From: Martinezella dioscoreae
GTDB lineage: Bacteria; Pseudomonadota; Alphaproteobacteria; Rhizobiales; Rhizobiaceae
Reading direction: 5' to 3'
Length of the DNA: 64,000 nucleotides
Assembly (NCBI RefSeq): GCF_009176305.1
Contig: NZ_BLAJ01000003.1
Span: forward strand, 1 to 64,000
Part shown: positions 37,021-45,375 of the stretch, piece after piece
How positions within the stretch are numbered: the first letter of the stretch is position 1
How the letters are laid out: every line of letters begins with the position of its first letter
Program-made: the position numbers and the translations under genes
The notes under the pieces: generated by a model
Databases searched by the model: none
Seen by the model: only the letters and a program-made list of their open reading frames with translations
Told to the model about the DNA's origin: nothing

Positions 37021-37530
37021 ATGACAGAGAAATCCACACCCGCCATCAATGTCGGCGAGCTTGAACTGGAACATTGGCAGCAAGGCAGCTTCTTTGCCGG
37101 CAGCGACACGTCCTTCGGGGCGAAGCTCGGGCTGAAGCAGCTCGGCATCAGCTACAACGAGGTGCCACCGGGCAAATCCGGCTGTCCATTTCACAATCAT
37201 CATGTCGAGGAGGAGATGTTCGTCATTCTCGACGGCGAAGGCGAATACCGCTTCGGCGACCAGCGGATCACGGTCAGCAAGGGCGATATTCTTGGAGCTC
37301 CGGCCGGCGGCCCGGAAACGGCACACCAGCTGATCAACATCGGCCCCAGCGTGCTCACCTATCTCGCCATTTCAACGAAGGCGCGGACCGAGATCGTGGA
37401 ATATCCCGATTCCGGCAAGTTCCTGGCCAAGACCTATAGCGGCGGCAAGACGGCGTTCCGCGCCATCGGCCGCGCCGCTGCCACCAACCTCGACTACTGG
37501 GACGGCGAGCCCGGCGCCTCGGACGACTGA
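37021..37530 (+). CDS. Cupin-domain protein
   Basis: A 169-residue single-cupin protein. The first metal motif is visible as CPFHNHHVEEEMFVILDGEGEYRFGD (near 56-81 in segments), with two His and a Glu of the G(X)5HXH(X)3-4E pattern, followed by GDILGAPAGGPETAHQLINIG near 90-110 (second motif with His). The C-terminal part includes GRAAATNLDYWDGEPG. ATG at 37021 follows GGGGGAGG. Such cupins bind metal and act as isomerases, dioxygenases or sensors; no substrate can be inferred. It is the first of three plus-strand genes lying between ribH and ribE. Confidence 0.8.
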   Translation: MTEKSTPAINVGELELEHWQQGSFFAGSDTSFGAKLGLKQLGISYNEVPPGKSGCPFHNHHVEEEMFVILDGEGEYRFGDQRITVSKGDILGAPAGGPETAHQLINIGPSVLTYLAISTKARTEIVEYPDSGKFLAKTYSGGKTAFRAIGRAAATNLDYWDGEPGASDD

Positions 37531-37567
37531 CCATCACCAAAAACATTTTCGGCAAAGACCTGACCCG

Positions 37568-38086
37568 ATGACCCACATTCCAACATTGACGACTGATCGG
37601 CTTCTGCTGCGCGGCCATACGCTTGATGATTTCGAAGAATTCCTCGAGCTCTGGAAGCACAAGGAGATTGTCCGCTTCATCGGCGGCGAGATGCCGACAC
37701 GCGAGCAGGTTTGGGCCCGACTGTTACGCTATGCCGGCCTATGGCATCATCTCGGCTTCGGTTTCTTTGCCGTCGAGGAACGCCAAAGCGGCCGGTTGAT
37801 CGGCGAAGTGGGATTCCTCGACCTGCATCGCGACATGACGCCGATGACGGAAGGCACGCTGGAGGCCGGTTGGGGCATTACGCCGCCAATGCAGGGCAAG
37901 GGCTATGCTACGGAAGCCATGAATGCGGCGATTGCCTGGGCGGACAGACTGTTCGCAGGCCGTCGCATGACCTGCATCGTGGATTTCGAGAACCTGCCGT
38001 CGATACGGGTTGCCGAAAAAATCGGCTTCCGCCGTATCGGCGAACTCGTGCTCAAGGACAGGTCCAACGTCCTATTCGAACGTTAG
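37568..38086 (+). CDS. GNAT acetyltransferase (RimJ/RimL type)
   Basis: A 172-residue N-acetyltransferase. LTTDRLLLRGHTLDDFEEFLELW is the RimJ/RimL-like opening. The acetyl-CoA loop is in AGWGITPPMQGKGYATEAMNAAIAWA, near 98-123 (the QGKGYA motif). VAEKIGFRRIGELVLKDRSNVLFER closes the fold. ATG at 37568 with a poor ribosome site. The substrate is unknown: members modify ribosomal-protein N-termini, small amines or antibiotics. It follows the cupin gene by 37 bases. Confidence 0.85.
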   Translation: MTHIPTLTTDRLLLRGHTLDDFEEFLELWKHKEIVRFIGGEMPTREQVWARLLRYAGLWHHLGFGFFAVEERQSGRLIGEVGFLDLHRDMTPMTEGTLEAGWGITPPMQGKGYATEAMNAAIAWADRLFAGRRMTCIVDFENLPSIRVAEKIGFRRIGELVLKDRSNVLFER

Positions 38087-38106
38087 GCGTTGCGGGGAGA
38101 ACTATC

Positions 38107-38589
38107 ATGCCGGCTCCGCAGGACAGGTTTTCCGTCAGATCTTACGAACCGGATGACGCCGAAGCCACGATCGATATTTTCCTGAGAGCCATTCGCGAGG
38201 TGGCGTCCAAGGACTACAACCCGGCCCAGATCGCTGCCTGGGCGAAGGTCGATGATGCAGAAAAATGGGCACAATATCGAGCGAGCCGGCCGACCTGGCT
38301 TGCGATGGACGATTCGAAACCCATCGGCTTTACCGATCTGAAATCGGATGGTTGCCTGGATATGATGTTCGTTTCGCCCGATTATCAGGGAAAAGGCGTC
38401 GCCAGCCTGTTGCTTGCAACCGTCGAAAATGCGGCCCGCGAACGGGGCCTTCAACGGATCTTCACGGAAGCGAGCCTGACGGCCCGCCCCTTCTTCGAGC
38501 GCAAGGGCTTTGTCGTCGTGACCTCGCAACAGGTAGAAAAGCGCGGCCAGATCTTCTCGAACTTCCTGATGGAAAAGACGCTCGCGTAG
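38107..38589 (+). CDS. GNAT acetyltransferase
   Basis: A 160-residue single-domain GNAT. SVRSYEPDDAEATIDIFLRAIREVAS opens it. The acetyl-CoA motif is in MMFVSPDYQGKGVASLLLATVENAARERG near 86-115 (QGKGVA). The C-terminal EASLTARPFFERKGFVVVTSQQVEKRGQ is typical of YafP-like enzymes. It lies 20 bases after the preceding acetyltransferase, with GGGGAG before its ATG, so the two are likely co-transcribed. It converges on ribE: a short inverted repeat AGGCGC/GCGCCT spans 38597-38614 between the two stops. Confidence 0.85.
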   Translation: MPAPQDRFSVRSYEPDDAEATIDIFLRAIREVASKDYNPAQIAAWAKVDDAEKWAQYRASRPTWLAMDDSKPIGFTDLKSDGCLDMMFVSPDYQGKGVASLLLATVENAARERGLQRIFTEASLTARPFFERKGFVVVTSQQVEKRGQIFSNFLMEKTLA

Positions 38590-38614
38590 AACCGCCAGGC
38601 GCAGGTCGGCGCCT

Positions 38615-39244
38615 TTAGGAAACTTGGGCTTCGCGAACCACCGGAAATTCCGCCAGACGAGCGGCGTAGCGGGCCATGGTGTCGACTTCGAAATTGACGA
38701 AATCGCCAGCCTTGCGCTCGCCCCAGGTGGTGACCTCCAGGGAGTGGCGGATCAGGAGCACATCGAATTCCGTACCCTCGACGGCATTGACCGTGAGCGA
38801 GGTGCCATCAAGAGCGACCGAGCCCTTCGGCGCCACGAATCTTGCGAGATGCTCCGGCGCGCGCAGGCGGAAGCGGGTGGCCTCGCCTTCTGATGTCACC
38901 GATAGGATTTCCGCCTTGCCGTCGATATGGCCTGACACGATGTGGCCGCCAAGCTCGTCGCCGATCTTCAGGGAACGCTCGAGATTGATCTTAGCCCCGG
39001 GCTCCCAGCTGCCGATGGTCGTCAGGCGGAGGGCCTCTTCCCAAGCCTCGACCTCGAACCAGCGTCCATTGCTGCCCTCTTCCGGCAATCCGGTCACCGT
39101 CAGGCAGACGCCTGCGTGCGAGATGGATGCGCCCATGTCGATCGTCGCCGGATCGTAATTGGTGGCAACGCGCAGCTTGATGCCTTCCTGCATCGGGGAA
39201 ATGGATTCGACCGTGCCGACGTCGGTGACAATTCCGGTAAACAT
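38615..39244 (-). CDS. ribE: Riboflavin synthase alpha subunit
   Basis: A 209-residue enzyme that dismutates two lumazine molecules to riboflavin. It has two homologous beta-barrel halves: MFTGIVTDVGTVESI with SHAGVCLTV near 45-53, and the second half from about 100 with SGHIDGKAEI and SVALDGTSLTVNAVEG. This is the lumazine-binding repeat architecture. ATG at 39244 overlaps the ribD stop by one base (TGATG), indicating coupled translation. The symbol follows the usual rhizobial/E. coli convention (also called ribC in E. coli). Confidence 0.94.
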   Translation of the reverse strand: MFTGIVTDVGTVESISPMQEGIKLRVATNYDPATIDMGASISHAGVCLTVTGLPEEGSNGRWFEVEAWEEALRLTTIGSWEPGAKINLERSLKIGDELGGHIVSGHIDGKAEILSVTSEGEATRFRLRAPEHLARFVAPKGSVALDGTSLTVNAVEGTEFDVLLIRHSLEVTTWGERKAGDFVNFEVDTMARYAARLAEFPVVREAQVS

Positions 39245-40353
39245 CAAAAACCTCTCTCGTATTCGTCGCAGAGATCGTCGCCGAAGCGGCTCTCGCCGAC
39301 ATGCATAAAATCAGCTGGGATATTGGACTTGAGGACCGGCGATTCAATACCGCCCTCGCCGATATCGGCCGCCCCCCGGAACAGCAGAATGCGATCGACG
39401 AGCCCGGCGTCGAGAAAGCGCTGCGCCGTCCTGGCGCCACCTTCCACCAGCAGGGACGAGATGCCGCGCGTACCCAGCGCCTCCAGCAGCTCTCCCGGCT
39501 CGCTGGAATTGGATTGCAACACCTCGACGCCAGCAGCATCGAGCGCCGCGCGCCGTCCGAGGAATGCAGCATCGGTATTGTCATCGAAGGACGGCGGATG
39601 GCCGGCAACTGCGATCACCGGATGCTGCCGGGCCGTCCGGACCAGCTTGCTGCCGAGAGGCAGCCGCAGTTCGCCATCGATGACGATACGGAGCGGCGAA
39701 CGATCCTCCAGGCCGGGAAGCCGGCAAGTCAATTCTGGATCATCTGATATCGCCGTGCCTATGCCGACGAGAATGGCGTCGCTTTCGGCGCGCAGCATCT
39801 GGACCTGCGCGCGCGCGATATCGCCGGTAATGCGCACCTGTCCCTCGCCCGACTTGCCGATCATGCCATCGGCGGAAACGGCAAGCTTGAGAGTCACATA
39901 AGGCCGGTTTCTCGTCTGGCGCATGAGATAGCCGGCGAGAGACCGCCTGCCTTCCGCCTCCAGAATGCCGGCGTCGACCTCGATGCCCGCATCGCGCAGC
40001 ATGGCGATGCCACGCCCGGAAACGCGCTGGTCGGGATCGGTGACGCTGATGACGACGCGTGCCACGCCATAGGCAATCAGCGCCTCGGCGCAGGGCGGTG
40101 TCTTGCCGTAGTGAGAACAGGGTTCCAGCGTCACATAGGCGGTAGCGCCCAGCGCCCCCGCCCCCGCCTCGGCCAGAGCCTGAGGTTCGGCATGCGGCCG
40201 CCCCCCAAGCGCTGTCACAGCGCTGCCCAAGACTACGCCGTCCTTGACGACGATGCAGCCGACGGACGGATTGGTGGAGGTCAGTCCCAAATGCCGGCGC
40301 GACAGGCGGATGGCCGCGGCCATGAAACGCTCGTCTTCAGGCCGCAACACCAT
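39244..40353 (-). CDS. ribD: Bifunctional riboflavin deaminase/reductase
   Basis: A 369-residue two-domain enzyme. The N-terminal deaminase has Zn ligands in GRPHAEPQALAEAG (His-Ala-Glu near 50-52) and LEPCSHYGKTPPCAEAL near 76-92. The C-terminal reductase (about 145-369) begins RPYVTLKLAVSADG and ends with SLLVEGGARTAQRFLDAGLVDRI. It carries out deamination then NADPH reduction of the pyrimidine. ATG at 40353 is preferred; an in-frame TTG two codons upstream overlaps the nrdR stop. It is operonic with nrdR and ribE. Confidence 0.95.
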   Translation of the reverse strand: MVLRPEDERFMAAAIRLSRRHLGLTSTNPSVGCIVVKDGVVLGSAVTALGGRPHAEPQALAEAGAGALGATAYVTLEPCSHYGKTPPCAEALIAYGVARVVISVTDPDQRVSGRGIAMLRDAGIEVDAGILEAEGRRSLAGYLMRQTRNRPYVTLKLAVSADGMIGKSGEGQVRITGDIARAQVQMLRAESDAILVGIGTAISDDPELTCRLPGLEDRSPLRIVIDGELRLPLGSKLVRTARQHPVIAVAGHPPSFDDNTDAAFLGRRAALDAAGVEVLQSNSSEPGELLEALGTRGISSLLVEGGARTAQRFLDAGLVDRILLFRGAADIGEGGIESPVLKSNIPADFMHVGESRFGDDLCDEYERGF

Positions 40354-40355
40354 GG

Positions 40356-40832
40356 TCAAGGGTCCAGCGGATCGCGGGCGATCTTGGCGTTGATCTCGTC
40401 GATCACGTGCTCGAAATCCTCCGCATGCGAAAAATCGCGGTAGACGGAGGCGTAGCGCACGAAGGCGACGTCATCGAGACTTTTCAACGCTTCCAGCACC
40501 TGCAGACCGATCTGCTCGGAGCTGATTTCGGTTTCGCCCGAGCTTTCGAGGCGGCGAACGATACCAGACACGGCACGCTCGATCCGGTCACGATCGACCG
40601 GACGCTTGCGCAGCGCGATCTCGAAGGAGCGCACCAGCTTGTCACGATCGAACGGCACCTTGCGTCCAGTCTTCTTGATGACCATGAGCTCGCGCAGCTG
40701 CACGCGCTCGAAGGTGGTGAAGCGGCCGCCGCAATCCGGACAAATGCGCCGACGGCGGATGGACGTATTGTCCTCCGCCGGGCGCGAGTCCTTGACCTGG
40801 GTATCTTCTGAGCCGCAGTAAGGGCAGCGCAT
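40356..40832 (-). CDS. nrdR: Transcriptional repressor NrdR
   Basis: A 158-residue zinc-ribbon/ATP-cone regulator of ribonucleotide reductase genes. The zinc ribbon has CPYCG (3-7) and [13 protein letters not shown] (31-43). The ATP-cone is [29 protein letters not shown] (in segments, 51-79) and onward. It senses ATP/dATP to repress nrd promoters through NrdR boxes. It begins 9 bases after the glyA stop and is followed by ribD, giving the glyA-nrdR-ribD-ribE operon typical of rhizobia. Confidence 0.96.
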   Translation of the reverse strand: MRCPYCGSEDTQVKDSRPAEDNTSIRRRRICPDCGGRFTTFERVQLRELMVIKKTGRKVPFDRDKLVRSFEIALRKRPVDRDRIERAVSGIVRRLESSGETEISSEQIGLQVLEALKSLDDVAFVRYASVYRDFSHAEDFEHVIDEINAKIARDPLDP

Positions 40833-40841
40833 GCGCTCTCC

Positions 40842-42140
40842 TTAGCCCATGTAGCCGTACATCGGGAAGCGGTCGGTGAGCTTGACCACCTTCTCGCGCA
40901 CGGCAGCCTCGACGGCAGCATTGCCTTCGTCGGAATTGGCGACCTTCAGGCCATCGAGCACTTCGATGATCAGATTGCCGATCTCACGGAACTCGGCTTC
41001 CTTGAAGCCGCGCGTCGTGCCGGCCGGCGTGCCGAGGCGGACACCGGAGGTGACAAAAGGCTTTTCGGGATCGAACGGAATGCCGTTCTTGTTGCAGGTG
41101 ACGTAAGCGCGGCCGAGTGCGGCTTCCGCACGCTTTCCAGTCGCATTCTTCTTACGCAGGTCGACCAGCATCAGGTGGTTGTCGGTGCCGCCAGAGACAA
41201 CGTCGACGCCGCCGGAAATCAGCGTTTCAGCCAGAGCCTTGGCGTTCTTGACGATCTGGGCAGCATAGTCCTTGAAATCGGGCTGCAGCGCTTCGCCGAG
41301 GGCAACGGCCTTGGCGGCGATGACGTGCATCAGCGGGCCGCCCTGGAGGCCCGGGAAGACGGCCGAGTTGAACTTCTTTGCCAGATCCTCGTCATTGGTA
41401 AGGATCATGCCGCCGCGCGGGCCGCGGAGCGACTTGTGCGTGGTCGTGGTGGCGACATGGCAATGCGGGAACGGCGACGGATGCTGGCCACCGGCGACGA
41501 GACCGGCAATATGGGCCATGTCCACCATCAGATAGGCGCCGACGCTGTCGGCGATCTCGCGGAAGCGCTTCCAGTCCCAGATACGGGAATAGGCCGTGCC
41601 GCCGGCAATGATGAGCTTCGGCTTGTGCTCTTCGGCCTTGCGCTGCACTTCGTCCATGTCGAGCAGGTTATCGCCTTCGCGCACGCCGTAGGACACGACG
41701 TTGAACCACTTGCCGGACATGTTGACCGGCGAACCATGCGTCAGATGACCACCCGAATTCAGGTCGAGGCCCATGAAGGTATCGCCCGGCTGCAGAAGTG
41801 CAAGGAAGACGGCCTGGTTCATCTGCGAACCGGAGTTCGGCTGAACGTTGGCGAAGTTGACGCCGAACAGCTTCTTGGCGCGCTCGATGGCGAGTTCTTC
41901 GGCGATATCGACGAACTGGCAGCCGCCGTAGTAGCGCTTGCCCGGATATCCCTCGGCATATTTGTTGGTCATGATCGAGCCCTGCGCTTCCAGAACGGCG
42001 CGCGAGACGATGTTTTCCGAGGCGATCAGTTCGATTTCGTGCCGCTGGCGACCGAGTTCCTTGCCGATCGCGCCAAAGATTTCCGGATCGGTGTCGGCAA
42101 GCGAGCGATTGAAGAAGGGTTCGGTGGACGCGTTGGTCAT
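40842..42140 (-). CDS. glyA: Serine hydroxymethyltransferase
   Basis: A 432-residue PLP enzyme that interconverts serine and glycine with tetrahydrofolate. The conserved [21 protein letters not shown] near 32-52, [19 protein letters not shown] near 58-76 and [14 protein letters not shown] near 230-243, with the Schiff-base Lys after TTTH, are all present. ATG at 42140 follows AGGAG; an upstream in-frame start at 42224 would add 28 residues with no family match. No glycine riboswitch signature was seen upstream. It is the first gene of the operon with nrdR and rib genes. Confidence 0.97.
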   Translation of the reverse strand: MTNASTEPFFNRSLADTDPEIFGAIGKELGRQRHEIELIASENIVSRAVLEAQGSIMTNKYAEGYPGKRYYGGCQFVDIAEELAIERAKKLFGVNFANVQPNSGSQMNQAVFLALLQPGDTFMGLDLNSGGHLTHGSPVNMSGKWFNVVSYGVREGDNLLDMDEVQRKAEEHKPKLIIAGGTAYSRIWDWKRFREIADSVGAYLMVDMAHIAGLVAGGQHPSPFPHCHVATTTTHKSLRGPRGGMILTNDEDLAKKFNSAVFPGLQGGPLMHVIAAKAVALGEALQPDFKDYAAQIVKNAKALAETLISGGVDVVSGGTDNHLMLVDLRKKNATGKRAEAALGRAYVTCNKNGIPFDPEKPFVTSGVRLGTPAGTTRGFKEAEFREIGNLIIEVLDGLKVANSDEGNAAVEAAVREKVVKLTDRFPMYGYMG

Positions 42141-42261
42141 CGTGAAAGCTCCTGAACGGGCCGGAACGGCAATGCAGACGGTATTAACGCCCGGGTCGCC
42201 GGAGAGCAATACGACCAGCGACATTTGCTGGGCAAACTACGATAGCTGACACCGACACACG

Positions 42262-42288
42262 AAAAAGCCGCGTCCGAAAACGCGGCTT
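42262..42288 (-). terminator. Intrinsic terminator after the L,D-transpeptidase gene
   Basis: On the minus strand, GCCGCG pairs with CGCGGC (stem between 42267 and 42286, loop TTTTCGGA), followed by a TTTTT run at 42262-42266. It lies about 30 bases past the transpeptidase stop. Confidence 0.85.
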
Positions 42289-42315
42289 CGATAAGAATTG
42301 CAATTGGAATGCCGA

Positions 42316-43629
42316 TTATTGAACCGGCTGCTCCATGCCCTCAGTCGTATTGAGCGCCAACTGGGAATTGCCGTCGAGATTATAGATATCGTCACGGAAC
42401 TGGACGATGCCGTCGCGGGCGCTCCAGGCCGAAATATAAACGAAATAGACAGGCACTTCGGTCGCCAGCTTGATCGGCGTGTTGACGCGGGTGGAAATGA
42501 CCTGCTCGATGTGCTGACGCGGCCAGCCTGGCGTTTCAGCCAGCAGCCAGGTTGCGAGGTCGCGTACGTTCTGGACGCGCACGCAGCCCGAGCTGTCGAA
42601 ACGCATTAGCTTGTTGAAGAGGCCCTGCTCGGGCGTATCGTGCATGTATTCGTTATTGGGATTATAGAAGTTGATCTTCGTGGATGCCATGGCATTCGTC
42701 TTGCCCGGGTCCTGACGGAACATCAGGTCCGGCGCCTTGTCCGAATTCCAGTCGATCGTCTCGGGGGCCACTTCCTGGCCCTTGCCGTCGAGAAGGCGAA
42801 TGTTGTTCTTCGTCAGGTAGGTCGGGTCCTTGCGCATCAAGGGCACGATGTCCTTGACGACGATGGAGCGCGGCGCCGTCCAGTACGGGTTGAGGATGAC
42901 CTCATAGATCTTCGAATTGATGATGTGCGTCGGCCGCGATTCACGGCCCACGATCGCCTGGTGGCGCAACGCTACCTGGCCATCCTCGACGGCTTCGACA
43001 CGTGTCGCCGGGATGTTGACCATGACGTGACGACGGCCGAGGTCGGACGGGAACGTCTGGAGGCGAACAAGATTGGTGTTGAGCTGCTGCAGGCGGACAT
43101 TGGCGGGGATGTTCATCGCCTTCAGCGTGAAATCGCCCAGGACGCCATCTGCCGGCAGTCCGTGACGGGCCTGGAAGCGCTTGACCGCACCGTCGACATA
43201 AGAGTCGAAGGCAGAGGAGATACCAGCCTCACGCGGCAGGTCGCCGGTGATCATCAAATGCTGGCGCAGCGACTGTACCGCCGGATCGGTCACACCGAGC
43301 TGCAGCGGCTGCTGGCTTGTCGGATTGATCTGCGGCCATCCGCCGTTGGCGGCAATACTCTGATATTGCGCGATCGCCTGCTGAATATTCGATACGGAAT
43401 CTGGCCCGAGAATTGGCGTGTTCGACTGAACAGCAGCGGCGGTGCGCGCCGCAGCCTTGGCGTCGAACTGATCATCCCAATTGCCGCGAGAACGGTCGTT
43501 GATCAGCGCTTCCAGTGGGGTCGCGTTTTGCGCGAGAGCCGGAGCAGCCAGTGCAGCAGCGCCAAGAGTTGCAGCCGACCGCAGGAAAGCGCGGCGCGAA
43601 AAGGGTTCAATTCCGTTTTTCTTCGACAT
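42316..43629 (-). CDS. ldtP: Periplasmic L,D-transpeptidase (LdtP-like)
   Basis: A 437-residue periplasmic peptidoglycan enzyme. A Tat-type signal (SRRAFLRSAATLGAAALAAPALAQ, near 12-35) is followed by a helical N-terminal part, a peptidoglycan-binding repeat (VKRFQARHGLPADGVLGDFTLKAMN, near 150-175) and a YkuD catalytic domain. The active-site motif is HDTPEQGLFNKLMRFDSSGCVR in two parts, with catalytic Cys349 in SSGC. It should form 3-3 crosslinks or attach proteins to peptidoglycan. A homologue next to an LdtR-type MarR gene is known in Liberibacter; the name is by that synteny. ATG at 43629. Confidence 0.88.
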   Translation of the reverse strand: MSKKNGIEPFSRRAFLRSAATLGAAALAAPALAQNATPLEALINDRSRGNWDDQFDAKAAARTAAAVQSNTPILGPDSVSNIQQAIAQYQSIAANGGWPQINPTSQQPLQLGVTDPAVQSLRQHLMITGDLPREAGISSAFDSYVDGAVKRFQARHGLPADGVLGDFTLKAMNIPANVRLQQLNTNLVRLQTFPSDLGRRHVMVNIPATRVEAVEDGQVALRHQAIVGRESRPTHIINSKIYEVILNPYWTAPRSIVVKDIVPLMRKDPTYLTKNNIRLLDGKGQEVAPETIDWNSDKAPDLMFRQDPGKTNAMASTKINFYNPNNEYMHDTPEQGLFNKLMRFDSSGCVRVQNVRDLATWLLAETPGWPRQHIEQVISTRVNTPIKLATEVPVYFVYISAWSARDGIVQFRDDIYNLDGNSQLALNTTEGMEQPVQ

Positions 43630-44142
43630 ATCCTAACCGTTCAACGCTGCGATCCAATCATGCGCAGCCTAGAGAGGAAGCAGTAAATAGCGCAAGCTTG
43701 CGCCAAGTAACGTGGCTCAGTATCAATCCGTTCCCTTAATGCACCACCAAAAACTTGGCCACGAACTATCACAATATCGCGAAGCCAAGACCTTCAGGTC
43801 GGAAGATCGTATTTCGAGAACGCTGCCTGCAGTCGATTTCCGCTGTCATAGCAATATGGCCAATTCGTGTCTCACGGCATGAAACTTGCTTTGCCGCGCG
43901 AGTGCAAAAGAAAAGCCAAACTGCATTTGCTAAAATACCACAGCTGCGCGTGGTTCATAGCGTGTCCTGATCTTGCGTCAATGGCTTAGCCGCCCGGGAC
44001 GTTACATGTGACGGAAGGTGAAGCGCGGACGTGGCAAAAAACGCACAACGGCCGAACCGTCAACGCGTTCAAGCCGGACACGCAGGGAACGTGTCCAGCT
44101 TGCTTTGACTGGAAGGCCTTGGGATCTGTCCCTGCCCGCTAC
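43630..44142. other. Region between the L,D-transpeptidase gene and its MarR regulator
   Basis: No credible gene in 513 bases. It contains a perfect 14-bp palindrome (see 43690-43703), which falls about 60 bases upstream of the transpeptidase start and is therefore well placed as an operator. Short open frames here lack ribosome sites. Confidence 0.55.
43690..43703. promoter_or_regulatory. 14-bp palindrome, candidate LdtR operator
   Basis: GCGCAAGCTTGCGC is a perfect palindrome at 43690-43703, about 61 bases upstream of the transpeptidase ATG and a plausible size for a MarR dimer. Extending to 18 bp, 16 of 18 positions stay symmetric. The assignment to LdtR is inferred from position only. 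Confidence 0.35.
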
Positions 44143-44661
44143 TTACAGGCGATAGAGGATCTGATCGTTCCAGAAGCGGTCCAGACGCTGCAGGAGCTTG
44201 TTCATCTGGGTGAACTCGTCCGTGCCGATGCCGCCGACCTTGTCGATCGAGCCGATATGGCGCTCATAGAGCTTGGCGACGGTTTCGGCGATATCCTGGC
44301 CGGTTTCCGTCAGGCTGATGCGGACCGAGCGACGGTCGATGCGCGAGCGCTGATGGTTGATGAAGCCCAGGTCGACCAGCTTCTTGACGTTATAGGAAAC
44401 GTTGGAGCCGAGGTAGAAACCGCGGGAGCGCAGTTCGCCGGCCGTCAGCTCGGAATTACCGATATTGAAAAGGAGAAGTGCCTGTACGGCGTTGACATCG
44501 TCGCGACCCTGGCGGTCGAACTCGTCCTTGATAACATCAAGCAGGCGGCGGTGCAGACGCTCGACCAGGTGAAGGGATTCCATGTAGAGGGCCCGGATGT
44601 CATCAACCTGCTGATCCCGAGCGTTTGCAACTGCCTGCGGCTTGATTTTCGTGTTCATCAT
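44143..44661 (-). CDS. ldtR: LdtR-type MarR transcriptional regulator
   Basis: A 172-residue winged-helix regulator of the MarR family. The dimer helix contains LYMESLHLVERLHRRLLDVIKDEFDR. The recognition region is NSELTAGELRSRGFYLGSNVSYNVKKLVDLGFI, near 68-100 in pieces, with wing RSRIDRRSVRISLTETG. It closely resembles LdtR, the activator of an L,D-transpeptidase gene and osmotic tolerance in 'Ca. Liberibacter asiaticus', where the two genes are neighbours. The same pair is here on one strand with a 513-base spacer. ATG-ATG at 44661. Ligands proposed for LdtR are not visible in sequence. Confidence 0.87.
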   Translation of the reverse strand: MMNTKIKPQAVANARDQQVDDIRALYMESLHLVERLHRRLLDVIKDEFDRQGRDDVNAVQALLLFNIGNSELTAGELRSRGFYLGSNVSYNVKKLVDLGFINHQRSRIDRRSVRISLTETGQDIAETVAKLYERHIGSIDKVGGIGTDEFTQMNKLLQRLDRFWNDQILYRL

Positions 44662-44791
44662 GACTTGGCCTCACTCTGTTTTGTTTGGCGGTGTCGTTTT
44701 CTTCCCGCCTTGAGTGAGACCCTATCGAATACACATAAAATTCTACTTAAACTGCAGGCTTAACAGCACCTTACCAGGAAGTGTTGCTGTC

Positions 44792-45232
44792 TCAGGGTAA
44801 ATCAACCATTACCTGCTGCCGACGACGCCGGCGTTTCTCCTGCCACAGCAGGACGCGGAAAGCGCAATAAATCACCGCGACACAGGCATGCAAGATCATG
44901 ATCAGCGGATTGGATCCGAATATCTCCGGCCAGACGCCATACATCAGCCCCTGCCCGCCTGCAGCCAGCACCCACATGACCGGCCCCCAGGAAACTGTAA
45001 GCCATAATCCAAGGGCTGCGACCGGAAAAACCACGGCAAGCCCGGCACCCGCGACCTTCCAGGGCAGAGCGAGCAGATCGAAGCGGGCGTGACCATCCAG
45101 CGAATAGCCGACCAGCATCGCCCAGTATTGCAGGCCGAGCCAGAAGCAGGCGATCGCGATCAGCCGCAGGAACAGCACGAACAGGATGTCCGTCAGCGTA
45201 TTCTTGGGTACGGTCGAAGAATCAGGTTCCAT
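44792..45232 (-). CDS. DUF6163-like small membrane protein
   Basis: About 146 residues with three or four hydrophobic segments (LFVLFLRLIAIACFWLGLQYW, ALPWKVAGAGLAVVFPVAALGLW and VMWVLAAGGQGLMYGVWPEIF, then MILHACVAVIYCAF) and a basic Arg-rich C-terminus (QEKRRRRRQQ). It fits the DUF6163 family of uncharacterised alphaproteobacterial membrane proteins. ATG at 45232 is used; a GTG at 45256 with GAGG just upstream is a real alternative. It is divergent from hemB. No function is inferred. Confidence 0.7.
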   Translation of the reverse strand: MEPDSSTVPKNTLTDILFVLFLRLIAIACFWLGLQYWAMLVGYSLDGHARFDLLALPWKVAGAGLAVVFPVAALGLWLTVSWGPVMWVLAAGGQGLMYGVWPEIFGSNPLIMILHACVAVIYCAFRVLLWQEKRRRRRQQVMVDLP

Positions 45233-45375
45233 GCGCGAACAATACGTAGGAGGCACGTGCCTCGCCAGAATATAATGGCTGCGGCCTTTCGCCTTGTTTT
45301 GAATCCTGGGGACGGCGTGATAGGTACGCGCCCCATAGAGAATGCCATAAATAGACGAAGAAGGATGGCGGCATC

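Noticed and set aside
42141..42260. A glycine riboswitch upstream of glyA
   Set aside because: No tandem aptamer-like pattern is visible, and the leader is too short.
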